This document shows positions 1 to 8,359 of a stretch of DNA of 64,000 bases, one piece after another. Below the pieces are notes generated by a model, which was not told the origin of the DNA, did no database searches, and saw only the letters and a program-made list of their open reading frames with translations. The position numbers and the translations under genes are program-made. Position 1 is the first letter of the stretch; the number at the start of each line of letters is the position of its first letter. Source of the stretch: CAYNSB01 sp964399625 (GTDB lineage Bacteria; Planctomycetota; Phycisphaerae; Phycisphaerales; UBA1924); contig CAYNSB010000011.1 in assembly GCA_964399625.1 (NCBI GenBank), positions 17,053-81,052 of the forward strand, written 5' to 3'.

Positions 1-227
1 AGCGTCGTGCCCGGGAAGTTGCTCGTCTTGTGGCGGAGTCCCGTGAGCCGGTTAAAGAGCGTCGTCTTGCCCGTGTTGGGGTTGCCCAGCAGGGCCACGA
101 TCACGCGTGCCCGCGCGTCGCGCTCGATCGTCACCTGCGCGGGCGTGCCCGTGTTGGGCCCCAACGACGGCGCGGCCGGCTCAGCAGGAGTGGACGGACC
201 GGGGCCGGTGACGGGGGCGGGGGGCAT
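1..227 (-). CDS. feoB: Ferrous iron transporter FeoB, N-terminal part (runs off left edge)
   Basis: This is the N-terminus of FeoB, the GTPase-coupled inner-membrane Fe(II) permease. Only 75 codons are visible. A Pro/Ala-rich leader of about 40 residues is followed by a G1/P-loop GNPNTGKT at residues 48-55, then TTLFNRLTG and KTSNFPGTT, which is the usual FeoB signature (GNPNxGKTTLFNxLTG...NxPGVT). The ATG lies three bases after the stop of the upstream feoA gene, so the two are co-transcribed and probably translationally coupled. The Pro-rich extension before the G domain is longer than in typical FeoB. The transmembrane part lies outside the window. Confidence 0.93.
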   Translation of the reverse strand, partial: MPPAPVTGPGPSTPAEPAAPSLGPNTGTPAQVTIERDARARVIVALLGNPNTGKTTLFNRLTGLRHKTSNFPGTT

Positions 228-230
228 TGC

Positions 231-584
231 TCACTCGGGCTCGACGATGATCCGGTCGGCGAGCGGGCGCGCCAGCCCGATCCGACAGCTCGCGCCCGTG
301 CCCGACACGATCGCCACGATGCACGGCTCGCCCGCGCGGCACAAACGCACCTTGGCGTTGCAGCACAGCCCCATCGCGCCGAGGTACGCCGCATCGCGGG
401 CCGCGTCCTGCTGGATCGCGGCGGTCCCGGCTGCCGGGTCGCCCTCGGAGGGGTCGCCCAGGCGAACCGCGCGGACCACGCCGCCCTGCCCGAGCTTGAG
501 CTGGCTCAGTGCGATCCGGCGAGGAGATGGGGAATCTGTCTCGGACACTGAAAGTGGACCTCTCGATCGGCAATCATCGATCAC
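231..584 (-). CDS. feoA: FeoA family protein (SH3-like ferrous iron transport accessory)
   Basis: Small cytoplasmic FeoA-like protein, 117 aa from a GTG at 584. The core shows the FeoA order: LSQLKLGQGGVV near residue 27, then LGAMGLCCNAKVRL, then GEPCIVAIVSGTGASCRIG and a final ADRIIV strand. FeoA is thought to act on the FeoB complex in Fe(II) uptake. It is immediately upstream of feoB with a three-base gap. The start is uncertain: a second GTG at 548 has an AGAGG about 10 bases before it and would remove 12 residues of no recognisable domain. It is divergent from the secreted hydrolase that starts at 776, so 585-775 should contain both promoters. Confidence 0.82.
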   Translation of the reverse strand: MIDDCRSRGPLSVSETDSPSPRRIALSQLKLGQGGVVRAVRLGDPSEGDPAAGTAAIQQDAARDAAYLGAMGLCCNAKVRLCRAGEPCIVAIVSGTGASCRIGLARPLADRIIVEPE

Positions 585-775
585 CGGAGTATATGTTGCT
601 GAGACTCAGTCGCAATATCGGGTTCGAAGCGACCCGCGAACGCGAGGGCGATTCGCGGGGCCGGCCGGCGTTCCATGGTGCGAATCGCGCTGTCATTTTG
701 AAGCCGAACCGCCAGACGTCGCGCTTCGGCGCATCGTGGCTTGGGCGGTACTGGCGAACCCCGCAGGAGCAACGC

Positions 776-2167
776 ATGTTCACGCTGCAACGACTCACCG
801 TGCCCACCCTGTTGATGGTCTGCGTGGCGGGGGCCGCGTGCCCACGGGAGACGCTCGCGCAGGACGCCGCGCACGCTCAAGCCGCCCCCGTTGAGTCGCT
901 CAATGCGCTGCTGGACGAGGTGCGCACGCGGAGCGATGTCCCGGGCATCGCCGCGGCCGTGGTGCGCGATGGGAAGGTGATCGCGCTGGGCACGAGCGGC
1001 GTGCGCGAGCTGGGGCAGAAGGACGCCATCGCCCCGTCGGACGTGTTCGTCGTCGGCTCGTGCACCAAGGCGATGACGCGCGTGCTGCTGGCGCGCCTCG
1101 TCGATGCCGGCAAGCTCCGCTTCGACGCGACGCTCGGGGAGCTGCTCCCCGATGTTTCGATGCGCGAGGAGTACAAGAAGGTCACGCTGGCGCAGGTGAT
1201 GAGCCACCACGCGGGCCTGCAGCCCTACACGCGCATCACGCCGACGGACACGCCGATCTTCTTCGAGTTGCAGGGCACGCCCGCCGAAAAGCGCCGGCAG
1301 TTCCTCGCGCACCTGCTCAACGAGGAGCCGGCGGCGAAGCCCGGCACGCAGTTCGTGTACTCCAACGCGGGCTACTCGCTGCTGGGCGCGATCGTCGATC
1401 GCACGGGCACGACGTGGGAGGACGCGATCGCGCGCGAGGTGTTCACGCCGCTGGGCATGGCGTCGGCGCGGATCGGCCCGCCGTCCAAGGACTCGGGCGT
1501 GGTGATCCCCAAGGGGCACGCGCGCACGCCCAAGGGCTACGAGCCGGCGCGACGGTCCATGCCGCTGGTGGGCGTGCTGGCGCCCGCGGGCGCGGTGGTG
1601 CTCACGATCGAGGACTTCGCGAAGTTCGCGGCGGCTCAGGCGCGACTCGGTGCGGGCCAGGGCGCGGGGCTGATCCGCGACGAAACGGCCACGAAACTCC
1701 CGGGGCTCATCGCGGCCGACACCGCGGGCGAAGAGGGCCAGGTGTTCATGGGCGGGCAGGGGACGTTCACCGCGGGCTTCGCCACGTGGCCGAGCGTTCG
1801 CGCGGGGATCGTCGTCGCGACCAACGCGGGCGAGAACGACGCGGGCGTGCAGGCGACCGTCGATGCGCTCCGCGCCAAGTACCTGCCCGACGCGCCCGTG
1901 CGCGGCATGGTCGGGCCCGGGCAGCGTCGCCTGGGCGTGTCGGTGCGCATGCTGCCCGACAGCGACGCGATCACGATCGAGAGCGTCGCGCCCGGGAGCA
2001 TCGCGGAGCGCGCGGGCATCAAGACGGGCGACGAGATCACGAGCGTCAACGGCACCTCGGTCAAGGGCGTGACCCGCGAGGAGGTCGGCCCCAAGATCCG
2101 CGAGGCGGGCACGAAGCTGACCATCCGTCGCGAGGGAAAGACGATCGAGATCGTCATCCCCGAGTGA
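776..2167 (+). CDS. Secreted beta-lactamase-fold serine hydrolase with C-terminal PDZ domain
   Basis: 463-aa exported protein of the serine beta-lactamase/class C penicillin-binding family (Pfam Beta-lactamase), with a PDZ domain at the end. The ATG at 776 follows AGGAG by six bases. The first 30 residues look like a signal peptide ending near ETLAQ. The catalytic SxxK is S95-C-T-K98 and the second motif YxN is Y195-S-N197. The C-terminal ~90 residues (LGVSVRMLP...SIAERAGIKTGDEITSVNG) are a PDZ fold. Likely periplasmic D-Ala-D-Ala peptidase or esterase-like activity; the substrate cannot be told from sequence. It is convergent with the next gene, with stop codons only three bases apart. Confidence 0.88.
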   Translation: MFTLQRLTVPTLLMVCVAGAACPRETLAQDAAHAQAAPVESLNALLDEVRTRSDVPGIAAAVVRDGKVIALGTSGVRELGQKDAIAPSDVFVVGSCTKAMTRVLLARLVDAGKLRFDATLGELLPDVSMREEYKKVTLAQVMSHHAGLQPYTRITPTDTPIFFELQGTPAEKRRQFLAHLLNEEPAAKPGTQFVYSNAGYSLLGAIVDRTGTTWEDAIAREVFTPLGMASARIGPPSKDSGVVIPKGHARTPKGYEPARRSMPLVGVLAPAGAVVLTIEDFAKFAAAQARLGAGQGAGLIRDETATKLPGLIAADTAGEEGQVFMGGQGTFTAGFATWPSVRAGIVVATNAGENDAGVQATVDALRAKYLPDAPVRGMVGPGQRRLGVSVRMLPDSDAITIESVAPGSIAERAGIKTGDEITSVNGTSVKGVTREEVGPKIREAGTKLTIRREGKTIEIVIPE

Positions 2168-2170
2168 CGC

Positions 2171-2746
2171 TCAGTGCGCGGCGGCGGGAAGCGACGTCGA
2201 GCCGCGCACGGGATCGCTCAGCGTCAGGCGGGCCGAGCGATCGGCGCCGACATCGAGGCTCGTCGCCGAGGCCATGTCCGAGGCGTACCCGCGGAACGAG
2301 GCGCTCAGGTCCTTGCCCACGCCCGCGTACACCCCGGCCTTGAGGTCGTGCCCGCGCGCGTTGAAGTACGCGCCCTCGCCGGTCACGCCCGCGAACACGA
2401 CGCCGCCATCACCCTTGCTGGCAAGCCCCGCGGCGCCATCGCTCAGCGTGAGCATGACGTGGCGCGAGCCATCGCGGAGCACGAGCACCGGCGAGCCGTT
2501 CTCCAATCGCAGCGAGCCGCGCTCCTTGCCCTGGGCGTCCACCAGGGCGAGCGAGGTGACTTTGAGATCGCTCGCGGGCTCCCCCGAGCGTTGAGCGGCG
2601 AGGAGCCACGGCGCGAGCGAGGCGAGCACGCCCACGCCCAGCCCCATGCGCCAGAGTCGAGCTCGGCGCTCCAACCGGCGAACGCGGGCGAGCAGCGCGG
2701 CGGAACTTGAGGACGGGTCGTTCATAAGGACGGGCTGGGTCTGCAT
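2171..2746 (-). CDS. Membrane-anchored protein of unknown function
   Basis: 191 aa. A basic N-terminal coil (residues about 17-33) precedes one hydrophobic anchor (GVGVLASLAPWLLAA). The outer part repeats short beta segments of the type LVDAQGKERGSLRL, LVLRDGSRHVMLTL and VVFAGVTGEG, which resembles a pattern seen in many unnamed bacterial envelope proteins (V.D..G..R..L). The ATG at 2746 is preceded by AAGGGGTGA. No enzymatic motif is visible. It lies 135 bases downstream of rho on the same strand. Confidence 0.7.
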   Translation of the reverse strand: MQTQPVLMNDPSSSSAALLARVRRLERRARLWRMGLGVGVLASLAPWLLAAQRSGEPASDLKVTSLALVDAQGKERGSLRLENGSPVLVLRDGSRHVMLTLSDGAAGLASKGDGGVVFAGVTGEGAYFNARGHDLKAGVYAGVGKDLSASFRGYASDMASATSLDVGADRSARLTLSDPVRGSTSLPAAAH

Positions 2747-2881
2747 GGATCACCCCTTGGGACGAATGAGTTCACGCGGACGCCGGCGCGCATCGCGGCG
2801 CGCGGATCGACGTCCACGGCAGGTCGTACCGGGATCACGGAGCATGGTTGCGGAATGCGATCGGAGAAGGAGACCCGCGCT

Positions 2882-4096
2882 CTAGCTCGGGCTCCCCACC
2901 AGCGCCGCGTTTGTCGGGAATCGCTGCAGCGCCAGCAGCAACTGCTCCACCTGCAGGTGCGGCGGCATGTTCATCAGGCGCCGGCGCAGGGCCGTCATCG
3001 TCTTGAGCTCCGGCTCGGGCATGAGCAGGTTCTCTTTGCGCGTGCCGGACGCGGCGAGGTTGATCGCCGGGAACAGGCGGCGTTCGGAGATCTTGCGATC
3101 GAGGATGAGCTCCATGTTGCCCGTGCCCTTGAACTCCTCGAAGATGACCTGATCGCCCTGGCTGCCCGTATCGACCAGGCACGAGGCGATGATGGTGAGG
3201 CTGCCCGCCTCCTCGGTGTTGCGGGCCGAGCCGAAGATCTGCTTGGGCACCTCGAGCGCGCGCGAGTCGATCCCGCCCGTGAGCGTGCGCCCCGAGCTGG
3301 CGTGCCGGCGCGAGCGATTGAACGCGCGCCCGAGCCTCGTGAGCGAATCGAGCAGCACGACGACGTGACGCCCGGCGAGCACCATGCGCTTGCAATAGTC
3401 GATCGTCTGCGTGGCGACGGCGATGTGGCGCTCCACGTCGTGATCGTTGCTGGAGGCAATGACGCGCGAGCGTGGCGGGCGCGGGTGCGTCTCGCGTGGC
3501 GCGACGCCGCGGGCCGACGCTTCCGCGTCCACGATCGCCTGGGCCTCGTCGATGTGCGCGCGGGGAATCACGCCTTGGACCGCGCCCGCTCCGCCGCCAA
3601 GGTCCGCCTCGACCTGCGCGAAGGTGCGGCGGAAGTCCGTCACTTCCTCGGGGCGCTCGTCCACGAGCAGCAGGATCAGCTCGACGTCCTGATGGTTCCG
3701 CAGGATGGACGTGCCGATGTCCTTCAGCAGCGTCGTCTTGCCGGCCTTGGGCGGGGAGACGATCAGCCCGCGCTGCCCGCGCCCGATGGGGCAGAACAGA
3801 TCGACCAGTCGGCAGGAGGCGGGGCAGCCGGGATACTCGAGCGTGAGGCGCGGCTGGGGGTCGATCGAGGTCAGATCTTCATACTGCTTGTTCGTGACGG
3901 GCGTGACATCGCCATAGACCTCGAGCCCGGGGACCGTGGGCCCCTGGCGCATGGGCGGGCGATGCCCGTTGCCCTGGTGCGGCCCGCCGGCGTGGAAACC
4001 GCCGCCGCCACCCTGAGGCGCGTTGAAACCCCCGGGCCCTTGTTGGCCGCCGCCCCGACGCCTGCGGCGTCGAGTCCGATGCGAACCGAATCCCAA
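2882..4096 (-). CDS. rho: Transcription termination factor Rho, lacking the canonical N-terminal OB fold
   Basis: RNA-dependent ATPase and translocase that terminates transcription. The C-terminal ATPase domain is complete: YEDLTSIDP, LVDLFCPIGRGQRGLI, Walker A SPPKAGKTTL with Lys at about residue 120, LLLVDERPEEVTDF (Walker B region), the Q-loop region LLDSLTRLGRAFN, and ASGTRKENLL. The N-terminus is unusual. The likely start is a TTG at 4096 with a perfect GGAGG five bases upstream, giving 404 aa. The first ~75 residues are an Arg run followed by Gly/Gln/His-rich sequence, then VPGLEVYGDV. The Rho cold-shock/OB domain that normally precedes the ATPase is not present in this frame or in the other frames upstream. 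The Arg/Gly-rich tail may replace it as the RNA-binding surface (inference). Confidence 0.9.
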   Translation of the reverse strand: MGFGSHRTRRRRRRGGGQQGPGGFNAPQGGGGGFHAGGPHQGNGHRPPMRQGPTVPGLEVYGDVTPVTNKQYEDLTSIDPQPRLTLEYPGCPASCRLVDLFCPIGRGQRGLIVSPPKAGKTTLLKDIGTSILRNHQDVELILLLVDERPEEVTDFRRTFAQVEADLGGGAGAVQGVIPRAHIDEAQAIVDAEASARGVAPRETHPRPPRSRVIASSNDHDVERHIAVATQTIDYCKRMVLAGRHVVVLLDSLTRLGRAFNRSRRHASSGRTLTGGIDSRALEVPKQIFGSARNTEEAGSLTIIASCLVDTGSQGDQVIFEEFKGTGNMELILDRKISERRLFPAINLAASGTRKENLLMPEPELKTMTALRRRLMNMPPHLQVEQLLLALQRFPTNAALVGSPS

Positions 4097-4486
4097 TCGA
4101 ACCTCCAGACCTGACGCGCCGCGGGACGTGCGTGCGCCGTGGGCCGAGCATGGACGCATCTGGCCGCGCCGTCGCACGACGGGCGGATGCACCTGTGACC
4201 TGCTGCTCGGGCGGCCCCGCGCACGGAGCCTGACCGATCGCCCCGGATCGCGTCTTCCTTCAACTCGCTCGAACGCATGGTGCCGGTCTGCACGTCGCGC
4301 CAAACACGCGGCCCCCGCCCCGCGACACTGCCCCGGACCCCCTCCAGCGGTCGAACGACCGGGCTAGTAGAGCCTTACACCGTCATCCTGTCAAGCCAAA
4401 CACGCTCCCGCGCCGCCTCTTGTGCGGTTTTCCCCACGTGTACTTGGTGGTTCCGGACCTGGAATGGGTGCGGCGGGGGATCAACC
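4097..4486. other. Region without a supported gene: rho leader and flank
   Basis: No reading frame here looks like protein; the frames that stay open are Arg-rich shadows. The part from 4097 to about 4358 is the predicted untranslated leader of rho. A canonical Rho OB domain was looked for in all minus-strand frames and not found. The rest, to 4486, is spacer downstream of the DUF4870 gene, with the rho promoter at 4366-4394. Confidence 0.5.
4366..4394 (-). promoter_or_regulatory. Predicted sigma-70-type promoter for rho
   Basis: On the minus strand a consensus -35 TTGACA (4394-4389) is followed after exactly 17 bases by TCTACT (4371-4366), matching the -10 consensus at four of six positions. 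Transcription would start near 4358 and leave a leader of about 260 nt before the TTG start of rho. A long leader would fit Rho autoregulation, known in other bacteria, but that is inference. Confidence 0.5.
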
Positions 4487-4891
4487 CTACTTGATGAACC
4501 GGATCGTCATCGGGTAGCGGAAGTACTGCCCCCGGTGGGCCGCGCTCGCACCCATCACCAGTCCCACGATGCCCAGCGCGTAGAGCGGCACGTAGAGCGC
4601 GAACCCCACGCCGCAGGTAAGCATGCCCACCGGCACCAGGCACAGCGCGTAGAGCACGAGCGAGATCTGGAAGTTCATCGCCTCGCGCCCGTGGTCATCG
4701 ACGAACGCCGACTCGTCGCGCTTGATCAGCCACATGACGAGCGCGGGGACGACGGGGATCGGGACGAAGTGGAACGCCAGGAGCGAGAGGTGGAGGAAGA
4801 GCGAGTACGTGCGCTCCCACTCGGCGAGCGGACCGGCGTCCAGGCGGTGCACGCCGCGCACATGCTCGTCGTAGAGCTCGCTGCCGTTCAT
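4487..4891 (-). CDS. DUF4870 family membrane protein
   Basis: Small integral membrane protein, 134 aa, with a pattern typical of DUF4870/Tic20-like proteins: ERTYSLFLHLSLLAF helix, then IPVVPALVMWLIKRDES, then the conserved DDHGREAMNFQISLVLY, then a helix around VPVGMLTCGVGFAL and one around ALGIVGLVMG. The function of this family is not established. The ATG at 4891 has GGGGC a few bases before it; a GTG at 4912 would add seven residues. It lies between rho and the GH15 gene, all on the minus strand. Confidence 0.85.
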   Translation of the reverse strand: MNGSELYDEHVRGVHRLDAGPLAEWERTYSLFLHLSLLAFHFVPIPVVPALVMWLIKRDESAFVDDHGREAMNFQISLVLYALCLVPVGMLTCGVGFALYVPLYALGIVGLVMGASAAHRGQYFRYPMTIRFIK

Positions 4892-4952
4892 GGTTGCCCC
4901 GATGGATGCCACGCAAGGATATTGGGAGCGGGGCGGGGGCGGTTTCGGGGGG

Positions 4953-6977
4953 CTAGGACAGCGAGCTCATCTCCGTCTCGACCTCGGCCCGCGGGCCACG
5001 CGAGGCACCGCGGGTCAGTTCCTGCTGCTTGCGCAGGTACTGCATGACGACGGTGACGACGGTCGCGTGGCTCCACGTGAGCGGGCTGACGCCGATGGGC
5101 CCGCCCGTGTACGGGTGGAACTGCTCGGCGAGCACGCCCGACTCGAAGGCGCGGGCCGCGACCCAGTCGAGGTAGGGCAGGGCCTCGCGGAGCTCGACGA
5201 TGTTCTGGGCCCGCGCGATCGCGTGCTGGGCGTGGAAGAGCGTGCAGATCGCCCAGGGGTTGCCCGGCACGGGGTCGGTCTTCTCCCGCTCGATCTGGTG
5301 GAAGTAGTCGCGCTCGTAGCGGGCGCACCCGCCGACCTCCGTCTTGATCCACAGGCGCTCGAGCAGGGCGCGCATCTCGGCCTCGATGATCGGGTCGCGC
5401 GCGTGGAAGGCCCCGAAGGCGAACAGCGCGTAGTTCGCGCAGTCGCAGGTCATGTCCAGGCGGTAGGTGCCGTCGTCCAGCGGCGTGCCCATCCGCGCGA
5501 AGCGGTTCATCGACGGGTTCCACAGGTGCTTCTTGAGGGCGCGCTTGGTGCGCTCGGCCTCCTCGGCGTAGCGGGCGGCGCGATCGGGCTCGCCGAAGTC
5601 CCGCGCGAACGCGGCCGCGGCACGCAGCGCCCCCACCACGCTCGCCACGGTGAAGGTGTGCACGCCGCGACGCTCCTCCCACAGGTCCCACGAGGGCAGC
5701 GGCAGCCCGTTCTGGTCGCGGTACGACACCATCCACTCGGCGGGCCGGACGACGAGCGGCTCGTAGAGGGGCTTGATGAACTCCACGTCGCGGAAGGTCT
5801 CGAAGTGCTCGCGCAGGGCCCAGACGACCAGGGCCGTCTCGTCCTCCTGGATCGGGAGGATGCGCTGGCCCTGGATCATCCACGGGTGCCAGGAGCTGGC
5901 GAGCTTGCCCGTGGGCGAGTACTTGTGGAGGAAGTACCCGTCGCGATCGATGGCGCGTGCGGCGAAGCGGAAGAAGTTGCGGGAGGCCTCGCTCTGCCCC
6001 GAGAGGATGAGCCCCTGGGCGACGAGCGCGCCGTCGCGCATCCAGCAGTAGGAGTAGTGGTCGCCGCCGAACGCGGTGACGTCGCTGTCGTTGGCGGCGA
6101 GGATGGCGCCGCCGTCGTCGATCTGGGTGCGCACGACGAGCTGTGATCGCACGAAGAGGTCGCGGACGCGCTCGGAGAGGGCGCCCATGCCCATGGTCTC
6201 GCGGTTGGCCCAGAGGCGCCAGTAGGCCTCGGTGCGATTGAGGAGTCGCTCGGGCGGGCCGTCCTGCACGACGCGCCGGTTGAGCTCGCGCACCTCGTCG
6301 AAGTTCGCGCCCGCGGCGAACCACATCGTGCCCGAGGCCTCGCCGTTGGCGGGCACGAGGAGCGTGAGCCCGACGGTCGCGTCGATCGAGCCCTGGCTGA
6401 TGGCGTTGCGCCCCAGCACGCCGTCCTCGGCGTCGCGCCAGGTGCCCTCGGCCCCGCCCAGGCGCTTGGTGCCGATGGCCCAGTGGTCGATGCCGGTCTT
6501 GTGCTCGTCGGCGACGTTGACGAGGAAGTACGTGTCGTCTTTGTACATGACGAGCGCGTTGGTGCTCGGGTCGTAGTTGGCGGTGTCGCCCACGGGCGAG
6601 CCGCCGATGGAGGGGTCGAAGTGGAAGAACAGGCGCACGTCCCGCTTGCGCCCGCTCAGGTCGCGGACGATGCAGCGGCGCATCCAGATCGGGTCGTTGC
6701 AGTCCACGGCGTCGTGGCACGTCACCACCAGGCCCAGGCGGTCGTGGGTGAGCACCACCTCCGTCACCAGCGTGTCCGTCTTGTAGCGCAGCTCGCGCTT
6801 GAACCCCGGGTCCTCGACCCACGCGAACTGCCCGTCGGCCCAGACGCCGAAGCGCTGCACCGTGCCGTCCGTGTGGTTGAAGCGCCCCACGTTCGGGTAA
6901 TAGAGATCGCGCACGCGGTAGAAGCGGTCGAAGGCGATCAGCAGGCGTCCGTTCCCCACCGGGATGTCACGTGGCAT
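4953..6977 (-). CDS. Glycoside hydrolase family 15 protein (glucoamylase-like)
   Basis: 674 aa, no signal peptide, so probably cytoplasmic. The N-terminal ~250 residues are the beta-sandwich domain of bacterial GH15 enzymes, beginning IPVGNGRLLIAFD. The C-terminal (alpha/alpha)6 barrel has WMRDGALV, SWHPWMIQG, the catalytic acid region WDLWEERRG with Glu434/Glu435, WNPSMNRF and the second catalytic Glu618 in LAEQFHP. GH15 enzymes release glucose from alpha-glucans or trehalose by inversion; which substrate is used here cannot be decided. It ends close to the DUF4870 gene and is divergent from the prepilin-like gene at 7190. Confidence 0.92.
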   Translation of the reverse strand: MPRDIPVGNGRLLIAFDRFYRVRDLYYPNVGRFNHTDGTVQRFGVWADGQFAWVEDPGFKRELRYKTDTLVTEVVLTHDRLGLVVTCHDAVDCNDPIWMRRCIVRDLSGRKRDVRLFFHFDPSIGGSPVGDTANYDPSTNALVMYKDDTYFLVNVADEHKTGIDHWAIGTKRLGGAEGTWRDAEDGVLGRNAISQGSIDATVGLTLLVPANGEASGTMWFAAGANFDEVRELNRRVVQDGPPERLLNRTEAYWRLWANRETMGMGALSERVRDLFVRSQLVVRTQIDDGGAILAANDSDVTAFGGDHYSYCWMRDGALVAQGLILSGQSEASRNFFRFAARAIDRDGYFLHKYSPTGKLASSWHPWMIQGQRILPIQEDETALVVWALREHFETFRDVEFIKPLYEPLVVRPAEWMVSYRDQNGLPLPSWDLWEERRGVHTFTVASVVGALRAAAAFARDFGEPDRAARYAEEAERTKRALKKHLWNPSMNRFARMGTPLDDGTYRLDMTCDCANYALFAFGAFHARDPIIEAEMRALLERLWIKTEVGGCARYERDYFHQIEREKTDPVPGNPWAICTLFHAQHAIARAQNIVELREALPYLDWVAARAFESGVLAEQFHPYTGGPIGVSPLTWSHATVVTVVMQYLRKQQELTRGASRGPRAEVETEMSSLS

Positions 6978-7189
6978 GGACTGTCATCCCGGAGAAAGGC
7001 CGCGGGTCGCTCCGAACCGGCAGGGAGATTATCGGGTTGCGGGGCACGCGACTTGGGCGACTCCCCACAGAATCACGCGTTCGATCGCCCGGCGTCAGGG
7101 GTTCTTTCCCCGCCCGCCCTCCCGATGGTCGCCCGCGGATCGCAAATTGCGCTCGGTCCGGGCGGGCGAGTATGGCATACTACGCCCCA

Positions 7190-8203
7190 ATGCACCCCTT
7201 GCCCCACCGCCGGCGGGCGTTCACGCTCATCGAACTGCTCGTCGTCATCGCGATCATCGCGCTGCTGATCGGCATCCTGCTGCCCTCGCTGGGTCGGGCG
7301 CGGAACACGGCGCGCATGGCCGTCTCGCTGAGCAACCTCCGCCAGATCATGATCGCGCACATCCAGTACCGCACCGGCAACGCGGACCTGGTGCCGGTTC
7401 GCGCCAGCGGGTACCGCAAGGGCAAGCCCACCACGCTCGACACCTGGTGGTTCGGCGGCAAGAACTGCGACAGCAACCCGGGCAACCCCATCATCGCCTG
7501 GGCCGGCTCTCCCTGGGAGGAGCCCGCGTACACGCGCCTGCTGAACCCCTACGTCGCGCCCGACGTGACGATGGGCGTCCCCAACGGCTACGTGAACAAG
7601 GGCTCGGGCAGCACGTGGGACTTCAACCCCGGTTCCACGCCGCAGGACGAGCGCAAGCGCGTGCAGATGCCCGCGTTCAAGTCGCCGGGCGATCGCATGT
7701 CGTTCCAGGGCACCAAGATCCTCACGGACTACGGGTACGCGAGCAAGTTCGGCGACACGTGCTACGACGCGGTGGGAACCTCGTACATCATGAATGTGAA
7801 GTGGCTGGACCAGCCGGCGATCGCGAAGTTCGCGGACTGGACGATCGGGTTCGAGGAGGGCTCGCGCCGGATGCGTGTGAACTCCGAGTACGACCCGCGG
7901 AACAAGTTCGTGTGGGTCCACGACCAGACGGCCGACCAGCTCGCGTGGATCGACAGCATGATGATGGTGAACACGCAGGTGATCGAGGCGGGGAAGGTGC
8001 TGGGCGAGTTCGGCGAGGTGAACAAGTCCTGCATGGGCTTCCTGGATGGGCGGGCCGAGTACAACCGCGTGCTGCCCAACGAGCTGTTCGACCGCATCGA
8101 GACGGGTCAGCCCGGCGAGTCGAACAGGTACGCCGTGGGCAAGTACTCGTACATCTTCACGAACCCGGGCGAGCCGCTGCCGCCCCCGCCGGCGAGGAAG
8201 TAG
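7190..8203 (+). CDS. Prepilin-type N-terminal cleavage/methylation protein (pseudopilin-like)
   Basis: 337 aa. It begins MHPLPHRRRA followed by the type IV pilin helix FTLIELLVVIAIIALLIG, with prepilin peptidase cleavage expected before the Phe. The glutamate at position 5 of the mature protein is present. The rest is a soluble globular domain with no named motif, as in the very many pseudopilin-like proteins of planctomycetes (H-X9-DG type proteins). An in-frame ATG at 7172 would add six residues; neither start has a strong Shine-Dalgarno. It is monocistronic and divergent from GH15. Confidence 0.85.
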   Translation: MHPLPHRRRAFTLIELLVVIAIIALLIGILLPSLGRARNTARMAVSLSNLRQIMIAHIQYRTGNADLVPVRASGYRKGKPTTLDTWWFGGKNCDSNPGNPIIAWAGSPWEEPAYTRLLNPYVAPDVTMGVPNGYVNKGSGSTWDFNPGSTPQDERKRVQMPAFKSPGDRMSFQGTKILTDYGYASKFGDTCYDAVGTSYIMNVKWLDQPAIAKFADWTIGFEEGSRRMRVNSEYDPRNKFVWVHDQTADQLAWIDSMMMVNTQVIEAGKVLGEFGEVNKSCMGFLDGRAEYNRVLPNELFDRIETGQPGESNRYAVGKYSYIFTNPGEPLPPPPARK

Positions 8204-8359
8204 CAGCGCGTTAGCGGCGCACGTCTTCGGACGCGCACATCAATGAGGCGGGCTGATCGAGATCCATCAGCGCGCCCGCAAGAGGCGCCACGCCATTCCA
8301 CGCCTTCTTAATAGGCGGTGGCGGCACGCTTGATCGCATCGCCCCAGGTCTTCTCCACA

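Noticed and set aside
7..894. Long open frames on the plus strand over feoA/feoB
   Set aside because: Arg/Pro/Ala-rich, no ribosome site, and they run over a well-supported FeoA/FeoB pair on the other strand.
4097..4303. Extension of Rho upstream to 4303
   Set aside because: The extra 69 residues are Arg/His-rich with no fold; the TTG at 4096 has a perfect GGAGG and a promoter lies upstream.
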